NCBI GenBank assembly: GCA_002914805.1
Contig: JXTB01000040.1
Span: 560,531 to 624,530, forward strand
Length of the DNA stretch: 64,000 bases
Direction of reading: 5' to 3'
Source: Parasponia andersonii
Lineage: Eukaryota; Streptophyta; Magnoliopsida; Rosales; Cannabaceae
Position 1 is the first letter of the stretch, and the number at the start of each line of letters is the position of its first letter. The notes under the pieces were generated by a model. It did no database searches. It had not been told where the DNA came from and was given only the letters and a program-made list of their open reading frames with translations. A program made the translations under genes and the position numbers. Shown in pieces: positions 49,578 to 60,116 of this stretch.

Positions 49578-50105
49578 ACTATAGGAATAACATCGTGTAA
49601 TAAAATGTTATCCAATGGCCCAAGAAAACGTACGAAGAGGAAAGAGCTGTGCAACCAAAAACTTGCCAGCAGACCTCGAAAATGATCGCACTATGGAAAT
49701 CACATCGTGCACTAAAATGTTAAGCGATGGCCCGAGAAAACATATGAAGAGGAAAGAGTTGCACAACCAAAAACTTGCCAGTAGACCTAAAAAACGATCA
49801 TACTATGGGAATCACATTGTGTAATAAAATGTTAGCCGATAGCCCGAGAAAATGTACGAAGAGAAAAGAGCTGCGCAACTAAAAACTTGCTAGCATACCT
49901 TAAAAACGATCGTACTATGGGAATCACATCGTGCACTAAAATGCTAGCCGATGGCCTAAGAAAAAGTACATAGAAGAAAGAGCTACGCAACCAAAAACTT
50001 GCCAGCAAACCTTGAAAACGATCGTACTATAGGAATCATATCGTGCAATAAAAGGCTTACCGATGGCTCGAGAAAACGTACGAAGAAGAAAGAGCCGTGC
50101 GGCGA
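49578..50105. repeat. 112-bp tandem array
   Basis: Units begin at 49578, 49690, 49802, 49914 and 50026, exactly 112 bp apart, with the fifth unit partly replaced after about 50105. Each starts ACTATRGRAATCAYATCGTG and contains YGAGAAAACGTACGAAGAG-like and CAACCAAAAACTTGCCAGC segments, ending before ACGATCGT. The array lies between the pol end and the 75-bp array. Frames running through it (49440-49824) arise from repetition and are not genes. Confidence 0.93.
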
Positions 50106-50132
50106 AAGCTTGCGGCCTGCCCTCAAAGGAAA

Positions 50133-50505
50133 GCAGGGACAGGGTCTACCTATTGGAAGTAGACCCTCCCTAAAGAGCATCTTAGCTATACAAAAAGCTA
50201 AATGAAGGCAGGGACATGGTCTACTCATTGGACGTAGACCCTCCCTAAGGAGCATCTTAGGAACAGGGTCTACCCATTGGAAGTAGACCCCCCCTAAGGA
50301 GCATCTTAGCTATACGAAAAGCTGAATGAAAGCAGGGTCAGGGTCCACCTGTTGGAAGTAAACCCTCTCTAAGGAGCGCTTTAGCTATACAAAAAGCTAA
50401 ATGAAAGCAGGGGTAGGGTCTACCCATTGGAAGTAGACCCTCCTTAAGGAGTATCTTAGCTATACGAAAAGCTAAAGGAAAACAGAGTCAGGGTCCACCC
50501 ATTGC
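50133..50505. repeat. 75-bp tandem array with a hairpin in most units
   Basis: Units begin near 50133, 50208, 50261, 50332, 50407 and 50482. The third is shortened by about 22 bp and the last is truncated. The unit reads GCAGGGACAGGGTCTACCCA ... GTAGACCCTCCCTAAGGAGC ... TTAGCTATACRAAAAGCTRA. Within most units GGGTCTAC pairs with GTAGACCC across a nine-base loop. TAGCT ... AGCTA gives a second small inverted repeat. Confidence 0.92.
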
Positions 50506-50902
50506 TGGAGCTGGTTCCTGACGCGTTCCCATTTGGGGCCAGAGAAGTCCAACCACACGTGTGAGTCGAATTCGACAAAGACAAGTCATAACAGAGGTTA
50601 TACATCCACAAAATTGGATGAGCCGAAACTCACATCCCGATCTCCAGAGTTAATCTTATTGATCATGGTATGAGGAGAATTCACTAAGAACTCGAAATTA
50701 TATACGACCGAGTCAAACCCAAACGCCGGCCGAGCTTCCGACAAGAGAATGGCATCATATACGATATCTGACCCTAACACTAAATGCGGTCAACAAAAAA
50801 AAGTAAGAGAATGGAATAAACTTGGAAAACAGCACGGTTTCTATTATTTAAATGGATGGTTACAACGAGGGCCAACTTTACAAATACACAGAGTAAGAGG
50901 CC
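50506..50902. other. spacer between tandem array and antisense gene
   Basis: About 400 bp lie beyond the antisense stop codon and would hold its 3' untranslated region. They include CACACGTGTG, a ten-base palindrome, at 50554-50563. No coding frame of note is present. Confidence 0.5.
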
Positions 50903-53900
50903 CTAATTACCTCCAGCCAGGGGAGCGCAGCCGGTTTCGGCACTTAGACTAGCTCCGGCAGAGGGTGGCGTACCAGGGTCGGAGTCATCGCTGGAAAAAA
51001 CGACCGCGCCAGACCCATCAACAGTTGAGGCCCCAAGATCAGGCTGACCGTAAGGAATCTTCGAGGCTTGCTCTAGCAGACCGGAAGTGAGGACAGTCTC
51101 CTTGGCAACAGAGGCGGATGTAGAGGGCCCGTCTTTTTCTTCGTCGAGTATTTTCAGCACATCAGCAGGGTACACGATGTTGATCTCATCCCCTAGCTAC
51201 TGCATGTAGTGCTTGACGGAATAATGGTCCCTCTCGATGCTTTTCTGCTCATCAAACTGGTCTGGCGTGACCATCTCTGCGTGGCCTTCGAATTCCCTAT
51301 TCTCCTAACCAGACCTGTAGCTCTCTGCAGAAAGGTCATCCACCTGCCTCTGGTACCTCGTCTTCAACTTCTCCGTATCCGCCAGTCTATCCCTCAGTGC
51401 CACTAGCCTCAGCTCCGCTTGGTGCTGCAACAAGTCGACTAAAAGAGTGTTAATGTCAACAAGATCTTTGCCATGCTTGCTAGACAGCTCTGCATGAGCC
51501 CCCATCAATTTTTTGTGATCCAAGCAAAAATTTCGGTTTACCTCATTGGACCGGTCGAGTCTGCGCTGCAGGAAATGGGCCTCCAGTTTGGCTTTCGCCT
51601 CGGCTTTCCTCGCCTCTTTAACATCATCGACGGCCCTGTCATGGGCGATAAAAGCCAGCCCCATCTCCACCCCTGCGTTCTGCAGGTCCTGCTCCTTGAC
51701 CTTGAGCTCGTCTTGGACTAGCCTGGCGGCCTCGAATTGAGCGAGCCTACCAGCCTCCGCCTCAGCCAACTTTACAACCATCTCATTGCACCTGACCCTC
51801 TCGACACTCAGAGTGTGAGCCACCGAGCTGCCGACCCTGGCCTCATCCAGGCTCTGATACAAGTCGAAGTTAGCCCTCAACTTGCCAAGGGTGGCCGAGC
51901 GCAGCTCGGCCAGCGCAGAATGAGAGTTCAACTCCCCAGTCAGCTCCCTTACACGAGAAGAATAGAAGGACTAGACGGCAGCTAGCTGCAAGATACAAGA
52001 AAGGGAAGTCAGTTTTCAGTGAGGATGCCGAAAAAATAGAGGTGGCGGCCAGACGAGCTAAACCTGTGCAATGTTACAGCTAGCGACGAACTCAACGTTC
52101 TCCAAGGAGAGCACCTCCAGCTCGGGCTCCACAGCTGGACCCTCTCCTTGGGTGTTGTCTGTATTTGAGAAACGTGACTCCACCCTGACAACCGTAAGGA
52201 CACCCTCTCCTCCCACCAGACACACTCCCGTAGCTCTTTTCGACACTCCCGAAGCAGTAGTGGTGGGGACGGTAGAAAGCTGGGCATCGCCGAGTGCTCC
52301 TTTGGCGACAGCTGGGGGCGGCGTATCCTCAACAGAAGACGCCACGGCGACTGCTGCTGCATCGGTAGTTTCAGTTGTCACCCCCCTTGGAGCCCAGCCT
52401 GAATGTGATTTTTCGGTCTTGTCTTGACCAGTCCCCCTTGGTCGGCCACCGCGCGCGGACCTTCTCCTCCTCATGAGGGTCAGCATGGTCCCATCGTCAT
52501 CACTGTCAGAAGAGGGGGCAATTATGCCCCTCTTCCCTGCCGGGCCCTCCTTCTATTTGGATGAGTCGGCCTCGTGACGTCATTTTATTGGGACCAGAGG
52601 AGGGGAAGACAGCCGAGATTTCAACCTCGGAGCCCTCCCACTGAGCTCAGCGAACTCCCCACGGGGGCAAGCAGCACTGGACCCCGCACTCGTCTTCGAA
52701 CCGAAGTGGAGGGAGGAAGAGGTCGGAGCTGCGGATTCCCCAGTCAGGCTCGAAGGCACCCCCTTGCCATAAACGATTTTTATGGCTGTCATCTCCCTAG
52801 TCAGAGGTCCGCTTGCACCGGGGAAGGGGACCGCAGGTGCCTCGTCCTCCGAGAACACCATAAAGCGCCGACCAGCGGATACCTTGGGTCGAGCCTTGTG
52901 CACAACGACACTCCCCTTGACTGGAGAGGGGTCTGCTGGAGGGCCTGCATCAGAACCTATAAAGAGCAAGCAATGTAGTTAGAATACAGCTATAACCCAA
53001 TCGACGGAGCTCCAGGATGCGAAAATGAACTCACCCTTAACTCTCTTGGGAGTGGCGGTTTCCTCTCTACGGAGTCTGACGCACTTCTCGGCCACGAGCC
53101 TCACGGCCTCTTGGAGCTCGTGGCTAGTCGGCGCCACCAGGTCGTAAGGACCCGCCAGCTGGCTCGAAGCCGTAACCTGACGACCCACCATGGCGATGCG
53201 ACTCTGCTCATCACGGCGGAACCGGTTCAGAGCCGAGACATCAAGCTGGCTCCGCAGGTGCTTTGTGACGACCCAGGTATCCAACGGGAAGGGAAGGTAT
53301 GAGATCATCCAATGCATCATATTCATCACCTAGGGGTTCAAGATAGCCTGGATATGTCGACAACCCCCAGGAGACCCAAAGATGACGATCCCCTCTAGCT
53401 CCTTGAGCTGCTCCGCCGACAATTGCGACTCAAACTTGCTTTCTTCCGTAGAAGCTGCACAAGGAAAAATATCATGAGCAATAATAGACGAGCTGAGCGC
53501 AGACCCAAAATTCACGACCTAGTACTTACTCTGCAGAAAAAACGAAAGAACTTGGAAGTACTCCTCATTCACCCAAGGAGAGCACCATGCCCCTCCGACG
53601 GCATACAGCCTAGAGTGGGAGTTTCATTGCTTGTCTGACCTTGGCAAGCCACAGAAAATATGGCGTCCCAAGAGTAGTTGGAGGTAGAAAGTAGGGTAAG
53701 AGCTCTTTTTGGGGATGAGGGTGAGCTTGTAGGCATAAAAGACCACCTCTAGGTTGATATGTATGTTATAGAGAACTGACAGGGCGGAGAGCCCCATCAA
53801 GATCATGACCCCGTTAGCGTTCAGCTGCATCGGGTGGATCCCCGTCAGAGCGAGGAACGGATGGATCAGGGGAAGAAGGGGAAACCGCAGCCATTCCAGG

Positions 53901-54067
53901 TGCCTCCTCCCCAAAATGATAGAGCCTTCAGGGGCAGAGGGCCAAAGGTACCAATCCGCGGGGCCCTCGACCCTTTGCAATGTAACTCCGCCAGGGAAGT
54001 AGAGCTGTCAGCGAATCCAACTCCGAATCCAGACAAGGCAGAGCTTCTGGTTTTGGTTCGAGGCCAT
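50903..54067 (-). pseudogene. antisense gene of the retrotransposon, four exons
   Basis: On the strand opposite gag-pol, exons 53530-54067, 53036 (or 53035)-53454, 52064-52956 and 50903-51985 join through three short GT-AG introns (75, 78 and 78 bp; acceptors TGCAG, TATAG, TGCAG) into about 978 codons in one frame. The first exon has a hydrophobic block around LLPLIHPFLALTGIHPMQL that fits the gypsy-type putative transposase family (Pfam Transposase_28) found in Tat antisense genes. The third is Ser/Pro/Ala-rich with an RRRRSARGGRPRG basic patch. The fourth is a long predicted coiled coil (51931-51305) ending in an acidic Ser-rich tail. Eight in-frame stops are present and no frameshift. The function of this protein family is not known to me. 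The start ATG (54067-54065) is inferred. Confidence 0.75.
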
Positions 54068-54189
54068 CGTTCTGGATACGATCAAAAAGAGCAAAAGTCT
54101 CTAGTAAGGGGAGAAGTCAAAAACCCTAAGATTTTAGAAAGCTAGAATGATTAGAGATTTTGGTAAAGTAACAAACGGTGTAAATGCAG

Positions 54190-54327
54190 TTTTTATAAAG
54201 GGGAAGCCGAAGAGTTTTTCCTGAATAAAGGCAGGACAAGGAAAACCGAAGCGTCAGAATTTCAAAATTTGAAAAAATTGTGACACGGGAATGCGTGCCT
54301 CCGCGTCGGCAATTGGATAGCCACGTG
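54190..54327 (-). promoter_or_regulatory. candidate promoter of the antisense gene
   Basis: On the minus strand CCTTTATAAAAACTGC (TATA core at plus 54190-54197) lies about 125 bp upstream of the inferred ATG, a normal TATA-to-start distance for a plant gene with a short leader. A CACGTG G-box lies further upstream at 54322-54327. Both are outside the LTR, inside the element. Confidence 0.5.
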
Positions 54328-54390
54328 TACACCTTGAATTGGAGGAACTGAGAAACGATTTCCCCACTTGATGGATACGAATCCATCAAA

Positions 54391-54406
54391 TAGGAAAATG
54401 AGGGCA
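54391..54406 (+). other. polypurine tract
   Basis: TAGGAAAATGAGGGCAG, nearly all purine, sits immediately before the 3' LTR (TGTGAG at 54409). This is the position and composition of a plus-strand priming site. Confidence 0.75.
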
Positions 54407-54408
54407 GT

Positions 54409-55240
54409 TGTGAGACCCGTTCCTAAATCATACACCACGTGGACAATTAAGTGGCATAACAGGTCATAAATGGGGCACACCGTCCGACACGTGTCCACAG
54501 TAATAAATTAAAAACCATGCGAGTCGCACGTGGTACCGCATAAGCCCATGGGCTGTCCGAGGCTAGGGTCGAACCCATCACAAACCCTGGATGGACTCGG
54601 CCCAATCCGATTCTTACTTCGACAACTAAGGGTCGGAAGCCTCAAGCGTCTTCCACTAGAGTACAGTGGGGAGCAACTCACAGCTCCAGACCCAGACAGA
54701 GCATTTAATGCGATCTTGAGTAGGTGCGCGCATTGGGCAAACCGTCCTGACAGAACGGCGGTTTGCCAAAGTCTAGCCATTGACAGACTCGAACCATAGG
54801 GGACGGCAAAAACTAGGCTACTACGATGCAGAAAGAATCACATTAATCTCGGCTCATGATCTCTGGAGTAAGTCCTGATGAGAAAAGGTACTCGGTCCTG
54901 TGATTGAGAACCATGAGGTTCACAGTTCCAGGACTATATATACGAGCCATGCGTCCCCAAAAGAGGAGGCATGTACGCATACAAAATGAAATATTTAAGA
55001 GTGTATGAGAAAAAGAAAAGATATACTCATACAAAAAAAAAAACTAAATCTTTGCTACCCTGAATCAAAGATAAACAACTGACTTAAGCATCGGATAATC
55101 TTTACGGGTGGCCTCCCCCGCCTCTCTGACCCTGCCTGAAGTCAAAAGCTCTTTGGGATAGCAAGGATACGTGGATAGTTGAAGGATACAACATCAGCAG
55201 TTCAGAGACACGTAGACAGCTAGTGAAAACTGCTCCAACA
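54409..55240 (+). repeat. 3' LTR
   Basis: 832 bp run from TGTGAGACCC to CTCCAACA, matching the 5' LTR end to end. The shared TATATATA core is at about 54935-54942. Differences from the 5' LTR are concentrated in the first 200 bp. The next bases are GACAT, compared with AACAT left of the 5' LTR. Confidence 0.92.
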
Positions 55241-57081
55241 GACATCATTCAAAGGTATATGGTTAAAATCAACCACATAAGTTCGTGTAAATTTTTAATG
55301 AAAAAAAAAATGATTGTACACATCCTCTTAAAAGTTCATAAAATTAAAGGCCAATGTTGATTTTTCAGCAATAAAACACGGTAATTTGAAGAGCAAGCAA
55401 ATAAAGGTGTCAAAATCTCTAGTCTCCCACGAAAAGTAGTACCTAGGTTGCGGTTGCTTTCTTTGGGCTTCACGTGGGCCCACTTTGGAGGAAAGGACAC
55501 CACTAGGAGTAACTTGGGCAAATTGACATTTTTGTGACTGTGTGAAATAATAAGTTTTTCTAAAACTAGAAAGGGGTGCTCAGGTATGCGAAAATACAAA
55601 TACACCTCTCTGAAAAAGCTATAACACCGCACTCTTCCCCACATACCCATCCAAGCTACACCATTGACCTTTCTTCCCACTTCGAAAACGTATAGAGAGA
55701 GAAAATGAAGTCCAGGAGATCAAAATCATCTCCAAAATTTCTCCCAATACTAGATGCTACTATTATCTCCAGCCATCACTTATTTCTTAAATAATGTAAA
55801 ACTATATTTGGTCGTTCTAGGAAGCTCCATTAATTTTAAAGATAATGCCACTTTTACAAGAGATGGTTGTTGAATATAATATATTCTTAAAGGTGATGTA
55901 TTTGTGTGTTTCGGTCATCATATTTTGGGTGAAAAGTTAGTTTGTTGAGCATATTTAGTCAGTTTTGAGTAATGATGTCACAGGGTTGTGCAATGTGATA
56001 CTGGCTTAAGCACATTTAGTCTCGGCCAATTTGTGCTCCTGATGTGTTGTACCTTATCCGGCCCATAACATATTCATGCCTATTATTGCACATAATTGTG
56101 CATGTTTTCGCTGTTAATTTGTATCATGTCTTTTATCGTATCTTATCTAATTGTGCTCGTTTATGATATTATTTCTTTTTTGTACTTGATTGTGCTATTT
56201 TCAATTAAAATGAACATAAATTAAGACCAAGTGTAACAAAAGGACACGCACTATAATTTCCCTATTTTCTATTAAATGACAACCCTTAAAATATTGTTAG
56301 TACAAGAGAAAATTACATCCTATACAGCTTTTCTTTTGAAAAGAATTAGAAAAATACAGTGGGTTCGACTTTTTATGGATTTGGCATAGAAAAATATCAT
56401 TTTTGAAATTTTTTTTTAGAAATATGTCATTTTGAAAACATAGTAACTAGTAATTAATAACCAGTTTTCGAGCACTAATAACTAATAACTATATATATTT
56501 ATAATTGATAACTAATAACGATAACTAGTTTTCATAAACTAGTAACTTATAACTAGTAATTGTTTTAAAAATAATATTTTTAAAAAACATTCTAGAAAGT
56601 AATATTTGTCTAAAAAAATAGTACGGGAATTAGAAAAAAAAATTACCTAAGTATTTTTGTAATCTTTTTTATTTTTATAGGTAAAAGGGCCAAAAAGCCG
56701 TAGATAAATAGCCATTGAAAAAAAAAATTAGAACGGGACATGGATATGACTATTTGAGGTTATTTTTTCTTTTTTAGGACTATGTTCATATATTGATTTT
56801 TTTGGGACCAAAACCTAGGACTAGGAAGAGAGAAAAAAATGAGTTTCCTAATTTGCCCTTGGCTATAAGTGAGGAGTTAGAATGTTAGAGCATTAAATTG
56901 ATGTTATATCATTTTGCTACATTTTTTTTCCTCATTTCCCTTTCATTTGTTTTCTAATTTTTTCTTCTCGGTTCTCTCACTAAAACCAAAGCTTGGTTTC
57001 CATCTCATAAAGAACGTGAAACTACTTTTTCGTCTCTTGCTTGATTAATCTCTTCATCCTATGAGGAATATGAAAGCTTAG

Positions 57082-57139
<58 letters not shown>

Positions 57140-57440
57140 AGATAGTTTCTCTTCCTCTTTATCTCCCCCCCTCTTTTTCTCTCTTTCTATCTTTTTTAAC
57201 AACCTTTTTACTATTTATTAAAAACCTCAGCTGAAAAGACGTTTGACATTAATAGGCGGAGAGTTTTTAGGATTTCAAAAGTAAATAAATATTTTTTTTT
57301 CAAGAATGATTTTTTTTATGGTTGATAATGAGGGATTGATATTTGAAAGAGAACCACAATACTAATATGAGCAATAATTAGCTAAAAATACCATGTTATG
57401 GTGTATTCATCATTTTCTTAATGTCTTATATCATGTCGTA
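55241..57440. other. gene-free AT-rich intergenic DNA
   Basis: The stretch includes a run of tandem-like AACTAGTAACTAATAACTAT motifs near 56445-56565 and a long (CT)n microsatellite at 57084-57136. No gene is visible. The minus-strand frame at 55336-55680 shows no family features. Confidence 0.6.
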
Positions 57441-57449
57441 TGTCAAATT

Positions 57450-58745
57450 GATCTTACTGTATAATCAAGACTAACTTGACCTTAGGTTAAAATCCTGTTG
57501 ACTTTTAGTCAATATAATACTAACCTTTGAGGAATTTAATCTTGACTAGTACATTATTATTTTGAAGTCATTTCTCATTTATTCATTAAATGTATCATAT
57601 AAGACATTATTGTGTGGATATAGTTTTTGAGTTATTTTATAGATATGGAAAATACTCTTCTCATCAATAAGACCTATTGTGCAGAGTTTATTTAATTCAG
57701 ACTTAGTTAGGATAAATTCCGAAATTACAATTTGAAAGAAATCACAACAAACAAATTAGTGCTAACACTAAAACTCTAGCTAACTTTCATTTGTGGTCAG
57801 AAAATTCTTGACTTTAAGTTAGGAAGTTATTGATTTGGGGTCAAGAACTTTCTGACTACGAGTGGTGAATTTTTTTGACTTAGTTCTTGATTTAGAGTCA
57901 AGAAGTTATTAGTTTTGAGTAAGTTTTTCTTGACTTCGGGTCAAGAAATAATTGACTTAGTATTAAAATGTTCTTGACTCGGGGTCTTAAGGTAAACAGG
58001 TTATTCACTTGGAGTTAGCAATATTTTCAATAGGAGTCACGACTTTAATACTTAAGTGTAGTTTGATATGAAATTTGATCACGATGTTATGTGTAATTTA
58101 TTCTTAAATTTATATATTTTCTCAAACATAATTTGGTATAAAGTTAAGAATAACTTGAGAGAAGTACAAAATAATTTGACTTGCAGTAAAAAATAATATG
58201 ACCTAAGGTAACTTTAGTAGACTATTAGTTCAAAGCCCATAACCTAAAGTCAAGTAATAATAGACCTAGGATCAAGTAATACTTGGCATAGGGTCAAATT
58301 GTTTTTGACTTTAGGTAGTTAACAAATTATTTATTAAATAAATTGAACTTCATTGAAAAGCATGCTAAATAGATAATTTCAAACAAGATAATAGTAATGC
58401 AAATACAACAAAACAAAAGTAAAAACTAGATATGAATAACAAAAAAAATTGTCTCTACAATGTATGATAATACAACTCGCATGCAAACTTATGACGAAAG
58501 TATTCCATTATATCTATAGTGACCTTTGCAACAAGCTTGTCGGACATCAGGATCTTGGCGTACTTCATCACAAGCATCCCACAGTCTCTATTGAAAAATA
58601 GCAAAACATTAAGTTAAATTAAACAAGTGAGATATAAACTAAGGTCAAGTGAGACTTGACCCCAGATAAGTATGACTTAACCTAAGGAAGATCAAGAAGA
58701 ACTTGGCTTGGGGTCAAGAAGAACTCAACCTTACGTCAAGAAATC
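57450..58745. repeat. degenerate array of TTGAC/GTCAA motifs
   Basis: Many copies of TTGACTT, GGGTCAAG and GTCAAGAA recur in both orientations, densest at 57800-58000, 58180-58320 and 58640-58740. One perfect example pairs TTCTTGAC (57927-57934) with GTCAAGAA (57940-57947) around TTCGG. Spacing is irregular, so this is an old, degraded short-unit repeat rather than a clean satellite. TTGAC is also the core of the WRKY-binding W-box, but no gene lies next to the array. Confidence 0.6.
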
Positions 58746-59470
58746 CCATAACGGATTTTACCCAAAATTGTTTCTACAACAAATGAGAAAATGACAAAGA
58801 CATAAATAAACGTACCAAAATTTTCACCAAAAAATCCTATTCCATGACACAAGAGAAATGGACGTAGATAAACTAAAAAAAAAAAAAAAGATTTTTACAT
58901 AAATACTAAAAAAAAATTGAACCTTTCTATCATCTTCTATCGGCTTTTCTCATTTTTAATTAGCCAACTTACTGGGATCCTCTTCTCTTCTACTATTTTT
59001 TCTTCTTCTCCGGAGTTTTCAATCTCGATGTAAAGTTTCGATATAACGGGTTTTGGCCAATTTAGGACTTTTTTAGTTCGTTGAGACAAGAACGATGTAT
59101 TGAAGATCTTAAAAACTAACTTTGGTGAACCGTTTTTCAGTTCAACGACGATTTTTGATGATTTTTAATTTATTTTTTTTGTGAGTTTTTTGTTTCAATT
59201 TTGACATAAAATAGAGAATGGAGAGAGAGAGAGGAAGGAAGAAATAAAGTTTTACGGGAGGGGGGGAGTGTGAGGTCATGTCAATCAATAGTGGGTGATT
59301 ATAGTGGGTGAGATCATGTCATTGAGTTGGCTGAGAGTTTTGAGAGGGTATTTGCTTCGTGTAGACTCCAATTTTTGGTTTAAAAAAAAACTTATTAAAG
59401 GACTTGGTTACAAAAAAGTAAAAAATGACCCAAATTGGTCCTATCAATGTCCTTTTCTTAAAAAAAAAAT
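58746..59470. other. intergenic DNA upstream of RPL27A
   Basis: AT-rich sequence with A tracts (58875-58890) and a short GA-rich block near 59218-59245 leads into the RPL27A promoter. A frame running from 59295 into the ribosomal gene is fortuitous, because it passes through the TATA and telo-box region. Confidence 0.55.
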
Positions 59471-59675
59471 CATCTTGGCCCAAATTGCTACCCAGCCCAG
59501 GTCCAAATTCCCTCAGCTCTCCACGTGTTCACTTGAGCAAGGCCCCAGCCCACATTCAGTCCAACATTTCCCTATAAATCTAAAAAACCCTAATCTCTCG
59601 TCCTTAGGCGCAGCCCCAACACAACAGATACACAGAGAGAAAGCTCTCGAAGGAGGAGGAGGAAGAAGAAGAAGA
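59471..59675 (+). promoter_or_regulatory. RPL27A promoter: site II, G-box, TATA and telo-box
   Basis: GGCCCA (59477-59482) and AGCCCA (59494-59499, 59547-59552) are site II elements, CACGTG (59522-59527) a G-box, TATAAAT (59573-59579) a TATA box, and AAACCCTAA (59585-59593) a telo-box. Site II plus telo-box is the established promoter signature of plant ribosomal protein genes and links them to cell growth. The telo-box lies close to the probable transcription start, about 80 bp before the ATG. The GGAGGAGGAGGAAGAAGAAG leader just before the ATG is purine-rich. Confidence 0.8.
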
Positions 59676-59843
59676 ATGACGACCCGGTTCAAGAAGCACC
59701 GCAAGAAGAGGGGCCACGTCAGCGCCGGCCATGGTCGTATCGGGAAGCACCGCAAGCACCCGGGCGGTCGCGGTAACGCCGGAGGCATGCACCACCACCG
59801 GATCCTCTTCGACAAGTACCACCCTGGGTACTTCGGCAAGGTG

Positions 59844-59897
<54 letters not shown>

Positions 59898-60116
59898 ATC
59901 GACAAGCTCTGGTCGCTGGTCCCTCAGGAGGTGAAGGACAAGGCAACCAAGGACAGTGCCCCTCTCATCGACGTGACCCAGTTCGGCTACTTCAAGGTCT
60001 TGGGCAAGGGCGTCCTCCCCGAGAACCGACCCGTCGTCGTTAAGGCCAAGCTTGTTTCCAAGATCGCTGAGAAGAAGATCAAGGAGGCTGGTGGCGCTGT
60101 CGTTTTGACGGCTTAG
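59676..60116 (+). CDS. 60S ribosomal protein L27a (uL15)
   Basis: A single exon encodes 146 residues, the usual length for cytosolic L27a. The N-terminus [20 protein letters not shown] and the segments [17 protein letters not shown] and [20 protein letters not shown] are highly conserved uL15 features. The C-terminus ends [14 protein letters not shown]. The protein is a basic structural component of the large cytosolic ribosomal subunit. The start at 59676 is chosen because it gives the conserved N-terminus and follows the telo-box leader; the frame stays open upstream to 59295 but that part has no L27a similarity. Codon use is strongly GC-biased compared with surrounding DNA, typical of a highly expressed gene. 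Intronless L27a genes are known in plants. Confidence 0.97.

Larger units (their letters stand above)
43305..55240 (+). mobile_element. Ty3/gypsy LTR retrotransposon, Tat lineage, decayed
   Basis: A complete structural element of 11,936 bp: 5' LTR (43305-44135), primer-binding site, gag-pol, two tandem arrays, an antisense gene, a polypurine tract and 3' LTR (54409-55240). The order protease-RT-RNase H-integrase is Ty3/gypsy. A second RNase H of archaeal type before integrase and an antisense gene before the 3' LTR are Tat-lineage traits. Flanks are AACAT on the left and GACAT on the right, so both ends come from one insertion. The two LTRs differ visibly along their length (my rough by-eye estimate is about 10 percent), so the insertion is old. 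Gag-pol is interrupted by many stops, several frameshifts and a deletion, so the element cannot encode its own mobility. Confidence 0.92.

Noticed and set aside
49440..49824. Frames of 69-81 codons with repeated Lys/Arg-rich segments
   Set aside because: They arise from the 112-bp tandem array (112 is not a multiple of three, so the frame shifts with each unit), not from a conserved protein.
52071..52978. Plus-strand Ser/Thr/Pro-rich frames in the 3' part of the retrotransposon
   Set aside because: They mirror exon 3 of the antisense gene, whose splice sites and phase agree across four exons; the plus-strand frames lack any such support.
59295..59675. In-frame N-terminal extension of L27a by 127 codons
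   Set aside because: The added part covers the site II, TATA and telo-box promoter and has no similarity to L27a; 146 residues is the family length.
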